NCBI GenBank assembly: GCA_023846275.1
Contig: JAIUJO010000226.1
Span: 124,001 to 188,000, forward strand
Length of the DNA: 64,000 nucleotides
Source of the DNA: Vanilla planifolia
Lineage: Eukaryota > Streptophyta > Magnoliopsida > Asparagales > Orchidaceae
Reading direction: 5' to 3'
Part shown: piece after piece, positions 25,986-39,117 of the stretch
How the letters are laid out: each line of letters starts with the position of its first letter
Position numbering within the stretch: the stretch's first letter is position 1
Made by a program: the position numbers and the translations under genes
The notes under the pieces: model-generated
Told to the model about the DNA's origin: nothing
The model's input: the letters and a program-made list of their open reading frames with translations, nothing else
Database searches by the model: none

Positions 25986-28900
25986 GTGTGTGCATATGCA
26001 TTTGCTAGTGTATATGTGCATGTGTGTACTTGCATGTGTGGGTGTGTGTATATGTGTTTGAGTGTATATCTGTGTGTTTTCTTGGGCATGTGCTTTGCAT
26101 GTACATGTGCACATGCATTTATGTGTAAGTGTGTGTGTTCATATGTGCACATGCTTTTTTGTGTGTGAGTGTGTGTGAATGTGGGTGTATGTGAATGTGT
26201 GTGTAGTTTTACATGTGTTTCTATGTGTGCATGTGTGTGAGTGAGTGTGAGTATGTATCTTTGGTCATGTGTTTGTGAACCATTGTGTGGGTGTGTGCAT
26301 GTGCATTTATTTTAGTGCTTATGTTTATACATTAATGTATGAATGTATGTGTCTATGTGTGCATGATTTTGTAAGTGGTGCAAGTGTGTGTATTGATGTG
26401 TTGGTGTCTGTACATGTCTGCATTTAATTTTGTATGTGTATGTGCATTTGTATGCATGGGTGCGAACAAATGTCCATGTGTGAGTTTGTGCTTGAAAGTA
26501 TCCATGCATTCATGTGTGTATGCATGTTTCTATGAGTTTGTGTTTTGTGTGTGCTTATTTGTTAGTGTGTATTATATGTGTTCTTATGTTTGTATAAGTG
26601 TGCATATGTGTTTGTGCATGTATGCATGTGTGTGCACATGCACATGTGCAAGCAAGTGTTTGTGTAGGTGCATGTGTGTGTGGTTATGCATCCATGTGCA
26701 TGCATGTGTGACTATGCATGTAGGTGTGTGTGTGTGTGCATGCTTGGGTGTGTATATGTCTATGTGAGATGTATGTGTGCATGTGCTTGTGCACTTTAGT
26801 GTGTGTGTGTGTGTGTGTCTGAGCATTTTCATGTGTGTGTGTTTGTGTTTGCATGCATGTTTATGTTTTTGTACACATGTGTGTGCAAGTGTATGTGTAT
26901 ATTTGTGAGCTTGTGTGTGTATATTTTTGTGCCTATGCATGTGAATGTGTGTATATGCATGCATGTGAATGTTTGTTCATATGCGTTGCATGCGCGTGCA
27001 TGTGTGTGTGTATGTATGTGTAGATGTGCATATGTGCACATGTGTGTGCATATGTGTATGTGTTCGAGTATGTGACTATGCCAATGTAGTTTGGTGTGTG
27101 TGTGTCAATGTGTGTACATGTGTTTTTGTGGTTGTGCATGTGTGTCTTTGCATGAGTCTATGTGCATGTGCATGATTGTGTGTGTTTGTTTGAGCCTGTG
27201 CATGTGTATCTGTGTGTTTATTTTTATGTCTGAGTGTGCGCTTGTGTGCCTGTGTGTGTGTGTGTATGTGTATGTCCACCTGTGTGTGCCATTGTGTGTG
27301 CATGTGTGTTCACATTTGCTCTTGTCTTTGTATGTGCGTGCATGCTTATGTGTCTCAATGTATGTGCAAGAATAAGTGTGAGTGTATTCATGCGTTTGTG
27401 TGCACATGTGCACATGTTTACATGTTTGCATGCATGCATGTATTTGTGCATGTATGTTTTCATGTTAATGTGGGTGTTTGTGTGTTTGTTTTTTTTGTGT
27501 ACTTGTGTGGGCACGTGTGTGTGTGTGTGTTCATAGATGCATGATGCACTTGTGTGAAAACATCCATGTGCATGAATGCATTTGTTTGTTAGTGTGGATG
27601 TGTGTTTCTGAATGAATGTGTTTATGTATGTGAGTGTTTGTACATGATGATAGTTGTATGCGTATGGGTGTGCATGTATGTGTGTCCATGCAGGTACACA
27701 TATGTGTGTGCTTATGTGTGTAAGTGAGCATGTGTGTTTGTGCATGTATGCATGCAATCATAAGGGTGTATCCATGCAAGTGCGCTTGCATGTGTGTGTG
27801 TTGGTGTGTGTGTGTAAAAGTATTTTTCCTTGTGTTCTTATGAGCATGTGTGGATGTACAAGTGTATTTGTTTGTGCATGTGTGTGGTTGTTTGCATGTG
27901 TGTGTGTGCATGTGTCTATGTATGCACATGTGTGTAGGTGAGAGCCTATGTATGTGTGTACAAGTTTGTGAGAATATGAGTGCATATGTGTGTGTGTGCT
28001 TGTGTGAGAATATGTATGTGTGCTTATGCATGCGTGTGTGTGTGTGTATGTTTGCATTTGTGCATGTGCAAGCTTATGCAAGTGAATGCATGTGTGCTGA
28101 ATGCATGTGTGTGTTTATACAATTGTGTGTGCATGTGTGTATTTGTGAATTCTTGTGTGTGTGCATGTGTGTAGTTGTGTGTGTATGTGTGCATGCTTAT
28201 GTACACTAATGTATATGCATGGGCATGTGTGCATGCCTATGTGTGTGGTACCTTATGTGTGCATGTGTGCATGAGTGTATGTGTGTGTGCACATGTATAT
28301 GTTTGTGTGTGCATGCATGTGTGTGTGTTTGTGTGCATGTAAGTGTGTATATGGGCATGCATATGTATTGAGTGCACACATGTGTGCATGGGAGTGTGCA
28401 TGTGTGTGTGTGCATGTGTCTCTTTGTGTGTGATTGAGTGCATTCTTGTGAATGTGTGAGAGTGCATGTATGTGTGTGTGTGCATATGTACATTCATGCA
28501 TGTTTGTGTATGTGCATGTGTCTTTGTGTTTATTTATATATGCATGTGAATGTGTGTGTGCATGTATGTGTGCATGTGAATGTGTAAGTATGTGTCTGTA
28601 GATTTTTGTTTATGTGTGTTTTTATATTTTTTTGTGTGTGCAAGTGTGTTTGTGTTTGTGGGTATGTGTGTTTGTGTACACATCTGCTTATTTGTTTGTG
28701 TGTGTCTACTTGTGTTTGTGCATGTTCATGGATGCATATGTGTGAGCTTATGTGTATGCATTTGCTTGTGTGTGCATAAGTACATGCATATGTGTGGATG
28801 CATGAATTCTTGTGTGAGCATGGGTGCATGTGAGTGTATGTACATTTCTTTGAGTGTGCTTGTTTTGTATGGTTGTGTGTGCATGTGGTTGTGTCAATGT

Positions 28901-31900
28901 GTGTGCATGTGGGTGTTTTTATGTTTGAGTGTGCATCCACACATGCACATGTGCATATGTGTGTACATTTGCAAGTGTATTCATATGTATGTGCGTTTGT
29001 GTATACTAACATGTGTGTATTTGTGTTTTTGCATGTGTGTGAGCATCTATTTGTGTTTGTGTGTGTGAGCATGGTTGTGTGTTGCAATTACATATGTGTG
29101 CACGTGTGCATGCATGCTTATATATGTGTCAAGTGTGCTTGTGCATTCATGCACATAAGCATGTGAGTTTTTTGTGCTTATGTAGCTATGTTTGTTTGTG
29201 TTGGTGCGTCCATTGGCATGAGTGTGTGTTGTTGTGTGTGCATCTTTTTGTGTATGTGTGCATTTGCATGTGTGTTAGTGTATGTTGTGTGTGTTTTTGC
29301 TATGTCTGTGCGTGCATGTGTGTGCGAGTGTGTGTGTGAGGTTGAGCATGTTTGTGAGCATCTATGCATGTTTTCATATATGTGTAATGACCAAGTTTGT
29401 GTTTGTGCATGTCGTTGGTGTGTGCGAATGTATGTGTGTGTTCTATACATGTGTGTACATGCATGCATGTGCTTGTGCATGTATGTTTGTGTGTGGGATG
29501 GGTCTGGGGTGCATATATGTGTGTGTGTGTTTGTGCATTTGCCTACTTGTGTCCACACGATGGCTTGCATGTATTTATGTGTTTAAGCATATTTGTGTGT
29601 ATGATTATGTGTGTGTGTGTGGTGTGTGCTTGTGTGTGTAAGCACATGCTCAAGTGTGTGTATGAGTGTGTGTGTGTCTAAAGAGCATGCAAGTGTTTGT
29701 CGGTTTGTGCATGCAGATGTGTGTGTGTGTGTGGTTGTGTGCAGCATGTGTGTCGATGTTTGTGCGTGTGTGTCTACTTATTTGTGCTAGTGTGCTTTCA
29801 TCTGTATGTGTGTGGGATGTGTGTGCATTTGTGTCTATGGGTGTGCTTGTGTGTGTTGTGTGTCTGAGGGGTAGTGAATGTGGGTGATTTTCTATGCAAG
29901 CATATGTGCATGCCTAAGTGTGTTTGTATCTATGCATGTTTTTGTGCATGTTTGCACATATGTTTGTCTGTATATATGCACACATGTGTGTGTTCATATG
30001 CATGCTTTTGAGTAGATGCCTATTTTTTTATGTGTGTGTATGCATATGAGTGCAGATATGTGTGCTGCACATGCATGCACACGCATGTGTGTCTTTATGT
30101 GTGTGTTTGCTAATTTGTGTATCAATGTGTGTGTACTTATATGTGTACTTGTGTATGGGTATGCATGCATACGTGAGTAGGTGTGTACATGTGTCTCTAT
30201 GTGTGTTTGTAGATTCTTGTGTGCTCGTGCATGTGTCTCTATGTGTGTTTGTAGGTTCTTTTGTGCTCATACATGTGTCTCTATTGTGTGTTTCAATGCA
30301 TGATTGAGAATTTGTGAAAGTTTATGTGTGTGTATGTGTATGTGTGTGGCTTTTGTGCATGTGCAGGCATGTCCATGTGTTCTGTTGCACATGCATCCTT
30401 GTGTGGGTGTGTATGTCATTTTTTTATTTGTGCATGTGTGTGTGCATGCATGCATGTGAGTATCTGTGCATATGTATAGGAGTGTATGCTTGCATTTGTT
30501 GGTGTATGCAAGAGTGTTGTGCGTGTGTGTGTTGGTGTGTGTGAGTGCATGCATGTGGGTGTGCGTGCGTTCTTAGTCATGTGTATATGTGTGTGTGTGC
30601 ATGTGTGTGCATGTGCATGTGGGTTTCCATGTGTACACATGTGTGCTCTTGTGTGTGCATGTATGTGTGTGTGTAAGTGTGTGTGCATGATTTCTGCACA
30701 TGTGTGTTTGCATTTGCATGTGTGTGTAAGAGTATGTGGATGTGTGTGCTTGAGTGCAAATGAGTGTTTGTATGTGTGTGTGTGTGTATATATTTTGTGA
30801 ATGGATGTATGCATGTGAGTGCATGTGGTCGTGAGTATATTAATGCATGTGCATGCATGCATTTGTGTGTGTGTACATGTGTAAAAACATGTGTGTAAAT
30901 GTTTGTTTGCACACTTGTGACTTTATGTGCGAGAGTGTATGCATCTTTTTGTGCATGTGAATGTTTATGGTAGTGTGTGTGTGTATGCATAAGCATATGT
31001 GTGTGTGTGAGTGCATGTCACTTGTATGTGGTGTATACTTGTGCATGTGTGCATGTATGTGTATTTTTGCATGTGTGGTTATGCTTGTGTAGGCATCAGT
31101 TTGTGCAAAGGTGTGTGCATGTTTGTGTGTATGTGTGCCTTTTCATGCATTTGTGCATATAAGTGTGTTTTTGCACATGTGTTCTTGTGCATGTTTCTGC
31201 AAGTGTGTGTGTTTCTATACATTTGTGAGCATGTGCAAGTGTGTTCATATATGTGTGTGATCATGTTTGTGTTTATGTGTGTGGGTGTGTAAAAGCATGC
31301 CTATGTACATGTGTACATGTTTGTGTGTTTGTGTTTGAGTGCACAATTGCGTGTGAGCACTTTGTGTGTGTGCATCCTTGTGCGACATGTTTGTGCATAT
31401 TTGTGTATTTTGCATGCATCAATATATGTTTGTTTGCATGTGTGCACATGTGAATGACTATATATGTGCATTCATTTATGTGTGTGTATAGGTGTGCAAT
31501 TGTGCTTGTGTGTATACGTGTGCTTATGAGCATGGGTGCACATGGAAATGTAGACATGCATGCATGTGAATTTTTGGGTGAATGTGGGTGCATTTATGCT
31601 GGTGTGCATGTCTTGTTGTGCATGTGGATGTGTGTAGATGTGGGTGTGGCCACTTATGTGTGCAAGTGTACATGTGAAAGTATGTGTGTGTGCATGTGTC
31701 AATTTGCATGTATGTGTCTGTGTCTCTTTGGAGTGGGTGTGGGTGTTTGTTGTGCATGTGTGTGTGTGTCTTCATGTGTAAATGTGTGCATATGTGCATG
31801 CATATGTGTGTAGATTTGTGGGTGTGTGTTCATGTGTGGTAGCGTGTGCAGGAGTGCATAGATGTACATGCATGCGTAAATGTGTAGATGTATTTATATT

Positions 31901-33530
31901 TTTGTACACATGGGTGCATGTGTTTGTGTGAGTGCATGGGTACACATGTATGTGTGTTCATGTGTTCATATATTTGTGTGCAAGTGAGTGTTCTTGTGTG
32001 TGTGTGTGTGTATGAGCACGAGTAATTGTGGATTTGTGCTCGTGCAGGTTTATGTGTTAGTGTGCATGTCTATTTGTGTGTATGCATGTGTGTATGCAAA
32101 TGTTTGTATTGGTGTGTGCTTGTGTGTCTAATGTGTGTGCTTGTATGCATGTTTACATGTGTGTATGTTTGTGTGCATGCATATGTGTGTGTGATTATGT
32201 TTGTTTTCATGATTGTTTGTGTGTATGTGTACGTGCATGCATGGGCATGTGCACGTGTATGCTTGACTATATATGTTTGTTTGTGTGTGTGTGTATGTGT
32301 TTATATTTATTCATGTGTGTATGTGCATGTGCATGCATTTGTATGTATGCATATGTGTGAGGGGGGTGTGCTTGTGTGTGTGTGTCTATGTATGTATATG
32401 TATATGCATGTGTGTGGGTGCATTTGTGTGTGCATGCATCTTATTAATGTATGTAGGTGTGTGAGTGAGTCAGTCTGTGCGGTTGTGAGGGCTTGCATGT
32501 GTAAATGGGTTTATGCCTATACGTATGCGTGGGAGATTGTGTGCATGTGCGTGTTCTTGTGCATATGTGTGTATGCATGCATGAGTGTGTGGATGCATAT
32601 TCGTATGTGTGCATGCATGCATGATATAGGTGTGTGTGTGTGGCATGTGTTCATGTGTGTGTATATGCATGCATACTTGTGTGAATGTGTGTGTGCAAGT
32701 GTGCATAGGTGCCTGCATGCATGCTTGCATGTAGGTGCATGCATGCAAGTGTGTTTGCTTGTGTGTATTTAGGTTTATTGAGTTATAGGTGTGTGCATGC
32801 ATATGTGTGTGTGTGTGCAAGCATGTGTGTTCACATGTTATGCGCCTATTTGTGTGATTGTGTGTGGGTTCATCTATGCATGTGTTTAGGTGTATATGCA
32901 CGTGTTTAGGTGGATATGCACGTGAGTATTTGTACGTGCATGCTTGTTTGTCAGTGCGTGTGTAGGGGTGCATGATTTCATGTGTTTTTTTGTGCTTATG
33001 TATCTATGAGAGTTTGTGTATACATGTGTGTGGATACACATTGCATGCATTTGGTTATGTATATTTGTGTGTGTGTGTGTGTCTACACATGAATCTTTAT
33101 TAGTGTATATGCGTGCGTATATTGGTGCACGTGTGCATACATGTGTGTGTTTTTTCTTGCATCCATGCACTTGCATGTTTGTGTATGAGCATGTGTGTAT
33201 GATTGTTCTTGTGAGCAAGCACGTGCTTGTGCATCATTGCATGTGTGTTTTTGTCCATGTGTGTGTGTTGGGGTGTTGTCTATGCTTGTGTATGAGTGTG
33301 TCTATGTGTGTGTGCATGCTTGTATGCGTACATGTCAAGTGTATTTGTATGCATGAATATGCATGTGTGTGTGTTTATGCATGTGCATAAATGTACATTG
33401 GCGTGTCTATGTGTGGGGGTACATATGTGTGTGTATGTGTGCATACATGGGTTCATATGTGCATCTGGGAGTAGTTATGTGTTTATGTTCTGTTTGTGTG
33501 CCAACATGTGACTGGGTATGTGTGTGTGTG
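25986..33530 (+). repeat. 9-kb tandem duplication, copy 2 (GT-rich, shortened)
   Basis: This is the second, shorter copy, directly downstream of copy 1. Near its end, CCAACATGTGACTGGG at 33501 pairs with the same word at 25949 in copy 1. After that word copy 1 runs on into the start of copy 2, while copy 2 runs into unrelated GT-rich sequence from about 33530. It is about 1.4 kb shorter than copy 1, mainly through one 1458-base gap near 32135. There is a second loss of about 37 bases near 33330 and a short loss near 28090. It gains a 42-bp tandem unit at 30188. It has no gene, and its long open frames, for example at 32026-32772, are low-complexity artefacts. Confidence 0.93.
30188..30271 (+). 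repeat. 42-bp tandem duplication within copy 2
   Basis: Two 42-bp units follow each other (30188-30229 and 30230-30271), each starting CATGTGTCTCTATGTG, with a partial third start at 30272. The matching place in copy 1, near 21200-21250, has one full unit fewer. The extra unit therefore arose after the 9-kb duplication. Confidence 0.85.
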
Positions 33531-36500
33531 TATTTATGTATATACGTGTGTGTATGTGAGTGCTTGTGTGTGTACATAAGTGCATGCGTATATGTATTTA
33601 TGTGAGCATGCATGTGTGTCTGCATGTGTGTGTATATAGGCTTATGTGTGCATGCATCTATGCATGTGTGTGCATGAATGAGTTGGTGCAAGCATGTGTA
33701 TAAGCATGCTTATGTGTTTGTGCTTACAAGCATGCACATACATGTGTTATTGCATGCATGTGGGTGTGTGCTTTTCTGTGCATTAGTGTGTGTGTGCGTG
33801 TGTGTGCATATGTGTGTCTTTTTATTATGTATTGGCGTGTGTGTTCTTACATGTGTGTGCATGCATACATGTTTGTATGATGTATATATGTGCTTTCATA
33901 CATGTGCATAAGTGTTTGTGTACATGTGTGTGCATCCTTATGCATGTACATTTACATGTATGTGTGCATTTCTGTGAGTTGATATTTGTGTGCATGTGCA
34001 TATGGTAGTGCATGTGGTAGTGCATGTGTGTGCATGTGTTTGTGTTTGTGTGTATGGTTAGGTGTGTGTGTGTGTTTGTGTCTGTGTATAGACATGTTTG
34101 TGTAACTTTGCATAGAGATCTATGTACATGCATGTGTGCATGAGTGTGTGCTAGTGTCTGTGTGTGTGTGTGCATGTGTGTATGCATATTTGTGTAGATG
34201 TGTGTGCGTGTGTAAGTCTGTGCATGTGTGTATCAGTGTGATTATGTGTGACTATATGTGTACATGTGTGTGTGCACATATTTTTGTGTGTGTACTTTTG
34301 TTTACATGCTTATTCACTTGTACACATGTGTGTGTGTGCATGTATCTTTGTATGTGCATGCATTTTTGTGTGTGCAAATGTGTGCATGTGTATGTGTGTA
34401 CTTTAGTGTGTTTATGCATGTCTATGTGCACATGTATATGCATTGAAGTGTGTCGACGTGTATCGATGTGTTTGTGTGTTTGCATGTAGTTGTACGTGTG
34501 TGTTTGTATGAATATGTGTGAGTATTCATATATGTGTGTGGGGATGGGTGGATGCATGCATGTGTGTGTTCTGTATTTGCATAAGCATCCAAGTGCATAT
34601 GTGCATGTGTGTGTGTGTGTGTGTATGTTTGTTTTGTGTGTATGTGTGAACGTGTGTGTGCTTATGTTTATTTATGTGTGTGTGCACATGCGGGTGTGTG
34701 CATCTGTGTGTATACTATTTTTTCTTGTGTGCATAGTTATGTATTTATGTAGATGAATGGATGTGTGTTCCTATTTCATGTCCACATGTGTGAGTATGTA
34801 TAGATGTGCTTGTGTGTGTTCATGCATATGTGCATGCATGTGTGCATACATATGTGTGTGTGTGCATTTGTGCACTTGTGTGTATGTTTGTGTATGTGTG
34901 CATGTGTTTGTGAGGGTCACATGTGTGTACGTGCCAATGTGTGTGTCTATGTGTTTGTGTGTATATGTGTGAGTATGTATAAATGCATGCATGTTATGTG
35001 CATGTGTGTATGTGGGTACATGTGTTTGCATGTGCACTTGTGTTCAGTTTGCAAGCATTTGAGTGCTTGTGTTTATGTGTGTGTATGCATATGTTTGTGT
35101 GCATGTGCATGTCTATGTTTATGTTCATGTGTGTGTGTGTGCATTGCTTGCCTTTGTATGCATGTGTCTGTGAATATGTGTGTGAAGGGGAGGGGGTGTG
35201 TATGCAAAGTTTTGCATGGGTGTGTGTTTCTATGCATGTGTTTTCGTGTGTGTGCATATGTTTAAGCATGTTTGTGTGTGTGTGTGTGTCCTTGTTCATG
35301 TGTGAATGCACATGCATGCATGTGTGTGTATGGGTGTCTATCTATGTGTACTAGTGTATGTGTGTATGTGTATACGAACGTGCATGTGCATGGTTATAAG
35401 TTGTGCATGCATTTGTATGAGTGGTATGGGTGTTGGTAAGTGTGTGGGTGCTTCTATGTACAGAACCATGTGTGTGTGCAAGTGTGTATGTGTGTACTTG
35501 TGTGTGTTCGCATGTGTCTACATGTTCCTATGCATGTGTCTACTTGTGAATGTATCTAACTGGGAGCATATGAGGGCATTTTTGTGTTTGTGTGCATTTT
35601 TGTGTGGCTGTGTGCATGCATGTATGACTGTGTGTGGCTATATGCTTATGCATCTTTACAGGCATGTGTATGTACATGTTTTCTTATGCATGTGTGTGTG
35701 GGTGTGTGTGTATGTGTGTTTAGGAGTGTTTGTAAGTGTGTTTGTTTGTGTATGCGTGCATGCGTGTGTATGCGTGCATGTGTGTGTATGCGTGCATTCG
35801 TGTGTATGCATGCATTCGTGTGTTTTGGTTTGTCTATGTCTATGCATCTCTAGACACGTACATGTTTGTCTATGGTTGCTTGTTTGTTTATGTTTTTGTT
35901 TGTGGGTGTTTATATGCCTATGCATGCAAATGTGTGTGTGTGTGTGTGTCTATGAGTGCACATGTTTGTCTATATGTGCATATGATTGCACACATGAGCA
36001 CATGTGTGTGTGCTTTGTTTTGTGTGTGCATGTGTGTCTGCATGTTTGTTATTATGCATGAGTGCGTGGATGTCTGTGTACGTAGGTGGGAACATGTGTG
36101 TACATGTTTGGATATGTGTGTGTTTATGTGCATATGTTTGCATGTACTTGTGCTAATGTGTGCATTAGTGTGTGTTCTTGTGTTCTTTAATATTTATGTG
36201 TGCATATGTGTGTGCATGTGTGCAAGTGCAAATAGTTATGTCTATGTGTATGTGAGTACATGTATACGTGTCTGTTGTGTGTGTGCAATCACACTTGCAT
36301 ACATGTGTGTGTGTTAGTGTATGCGTTTGTATGCATGTGCATGCATGCACGTGCTTGCTTATGTGCATGTGTGGTGAGTGCGTGTCTTTTTTTGTGCACT
36401 ACCATGTGCATCTATGCATGTGTTTTTACATGTTTGCATGTGTGTGGGTACTTAAATGTGTGTGTGCATTTGCACGTGTGTACATGAGTATGTGTGCACG

Positions 36501-39112
36501 CATGTTTGTTTTTGGAAGTGTGTATGTATGCATGTGTGTGTAAATTTTTGCATGTGTGGTTTTGTGTTTGTGAATTTGCATGTGCTCTCACACATTTTTT
36601 TTGTGTAGGCATATGTTTGTGCCAATGACCAGATGTGTGTGTGGGTTGTGCATGTTTGTGTGCATGCATTTGTGGAGTGTGTTGGTGTGTATGAACATGC
36701 ATGTGTGTTTGTGTTCTTATGTGTGTATATGTATTTGTATGTGTTCGTGTGTGTATGTGTATGTGTGTGCATGCCTATGAGTGTGTGCTTGTGTTTTTCT
36801 TCATATGTGTATGAGAGTGTGCACATTTGTGTGTATGCAAGTGTGTGCATTTATGTATGTGTGTATGTATGCATTCTTGTGTATGTGCATGTGTGTGTGC
36901 ATGATTGTTTGCTTATGCTTTTTGTTGCATGTCTTTACGTGTGCTTATGTGTTTTTGTTTTTGCATGTGTTTGTACTTATATACATGCTTTTTGCATGTG
37001 TATGTGTGTGTGTATGTGTGTGCATGAGTATGCATTCCTATATATAAGTGCATGTTTGTGCATCTTTTTGTGTGCATGCATGTTTGGGTGGTTATGTTTG
37101 TGTGCATGTCAATGTATTCATGTGCATGCATTAGTGTATGCTTGTGTTTGTGTGTTCATTTGTATTTGAGTGTGTTGGTATGAGCTTCTCTATGTGCATT
37201 GATGTGCAAGTGTCTATGTCCATTTGTATATGAGCATGGGCATATGTGTACATGTGTGCATAAGTATGTGTGGTTGTGCATGTGCATGTATATATGTGTG
37301 TACGTGGGTCTATGTTGGTGAGCATGTGCATGTGTGCATGCCTATGTCTTTGGGTGTTTGTGTGTAAGTGTATGTGTATGTGGGTTCATGTGTTTATGTA
37401 CGTGCTTATGTGTCTCTACGTGTGTGTGTGTTCATGTGCATGTTTGTGTGTGTGTCTATGTGCATGCTAAATGAATGGGTATGTGCACATTTGTGAGAGA
37501 ATGGGTGCATGTGGGTTCACTTGTTTGTGTGCACTTAAGTGTACATGTGCATGTTCTTATGGACGTGTATGTGTGTACAGGTGCATTTTTGTGTGCACAT
37601 GTGAATGTGTGTGTTTCATGTGTGTTTACACTTGTGTATGTGTATATCTTTTTGTGCTTTAGTGTTTATATTCAAATGTGTGCGCATGCATGCATGCATC
37701 TATGTATGTGCATGCATCTACACTTGTGTTAGTGTATTTGTGTGCCTGTGCATGTGTACCTATACTTGTGTGAAAGTGTTTGTTCAAGTGCATATATGTA
37801 CATGTGTTTGTGTGTATATTTATGTGTGAGTGTGCATGTGCATGTGTTCATGCATGTATACATATGCATGCATGTGCATGTGTGTATATATGTGTTCTTG
37901 TATGTTTATGTATGTGAGTGTGCCCAACTATGGATGTGTGTGCATGGGGGTTAGTGCCCACATATGCACATGTTTGTGTGTGTGGGTACAGGTGTCTTCA
38001 TTTATGTAAGATTTTTATGCCTGTTTGTCCATTTGCATGTGTGTTTTCTTATGTCTTATGTGTGTGTTTGTGTGTGTTTGCATGTTTATGTTCCTATGCA
38101 TGTTGTTTTATGTGCATTTTTGTATGTGTTTGTGTGCTTGTGGGTGTGCATGGGTGAGTGCATGTTTGCTTATGTGCTTGCATTTGTGCATATATATATA
38201 TGTATGGTTGTGTGCGGGAGAATGTTTGAACATGTGCATGCTTTTATGTGTGTGCATGTGTCTGTGTGCACATGTTCATGCTTGTGTGTGTGTCCATGTA
38301 TTTGTGTGTGGGTGTGTGTGTATTTGTGTATATTCATGCATATCTACATGTGCATGCAAGTGAGTATTTCATGTGTGTGTGTGCATTTGTGCATGTATGT
38401 TTAAGTTTCTATTTGCATGTGAGTGTTTATGGATGTTTGTGTTTGTTCTTTTGTGTGTGTGTTTTTGTGCATGTATGTGTTTGCATTCATATGTCTTTAT
38501 GCATTTGCATATATGTATCAGTGTGTATGTGTGAGTGTGTGTTTGTGCATGTGTGTGGGTTTACATATGTGTGCATGTACATGTGTGATTGTGTGCATGT
38601 GTGTATGTATGTTCATGTGTTGTTTTTCCATGTGTGTGTGTGTGCATAACTGTGTGCACCTGAGTACATGTGTATGTGTTTGAGTGTGTGTGCACATGCA
38701 CACATGTGTGTGAATGTGAGCACATGTGTGCATGTACAAGTGTGAGATTGTGGATGTGCATTGGCATGCATGTATTTGCATATGTGCATGTGTGTGTGTG
38801 TTTGTGCTTATGCATGTGTTCATGATTGTGTTTGTCTATGTATGTGTGTGCTTGTGGTCTACACGTGTGCGTGAGTGCATTTGTGCTCCTCAAAATGCAT
38901 ACGATTGTGTCCATGTATGTGTGCATAAGTGTGTGCATATGTGTATGCATGTGCATGTGTTTGTCCATGTGTGTTGGTGCATGCGTGTGTTTGTTTGCTT
39001 GTGTGCATGTGTGCATGTGTGAGTTGTTATGCATATGAGTATGTGTGTTTGTGTGCATGTACGCTTATGTCAATGTGTGGGTGTGTGCATGTGTTTATGT
39101 GCTTGTGCATAT
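33531..39112 (+). repeat. Degenerate GT-rich simple-sequence array, right part
   Basis: The GT-rich array continues past the 9-kb duplication to the junction with the AT-rich satellite. Composition and strand polarity match the left part. A few islands break the pattern, for example a G-rich patch near 35185-35200 and an A/C-containing patch near 38886-38910. The longest open frame of the block, 251 codons at 35306-36061 on +, lies here and covers an 18-bp minisatellite; it is almost entirely Cys, Val, Met, His and Tyr residues and has no domain. I see no gene, promoter or RNA. Confidence 0.93.
35745..35822 (+). repeat. 18-bp minisatellite, four units
   Basis: The core TATGCGTGCAT (TATGCATGCAT in the last unit) recurs at 35751, 35769, 35787 and 35805, exactly 18 bases apart. 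Because 18 is a multiple of three, the + frame reads a repeated six-residue block containing VYAC. That explains the locally long open frame without implying coding. Confidence 0.88.
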
Positions 39113-39117
39113 ATTTT
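39108..39117. other. Junction between GT-rich array and AT-rich satellite
   Basis: Up to about 39110 the sequence is typical GT-rich array. From about 39113 it reads as the middle of a satellite monomer: TATTTTGATTCG, then a degenerate counterpart of the monomer words for 'GATGATCAAGGATGTTAC', then TCTCCTTAATATCATGGAATG. A short ATATTTT overlap could belong to either side. There is no gradient, no simple-repeat spacer and no transposon end. The break lies inside a monomer, roughly 100 bases past its GATGAG landmark. Confidence 0.88.

Noticed and set aside
32026..32772. 248-codon open frame on +, which could look like a Cys-rich secreted protein
   Set aside because: In copy 1 the matching frame is interrupted by the 1458-base segment, and composition is the same in all GT-rich frames. 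Stop-poor repeat explains it.
35306..36061. 251-codon open frame on + (Cys/Val/Met/His/Tyr-rich)
   Set aside because: It is the translation of GT-rich simple sequence. Overlapping long frames exist in other frames and on the other strand, there is no domain or varied composition, and an 18-bp minisatellite lies inside it.
1..39112. Telomeric or subtelomeric repeat
   Set aside because: No run of a known telomere motif such as TTAGGG, TTTAGGG or TTAGG was seen. The GT-rich words are irregular, unlike the short regular telomeric repeats of most eukaryotes.
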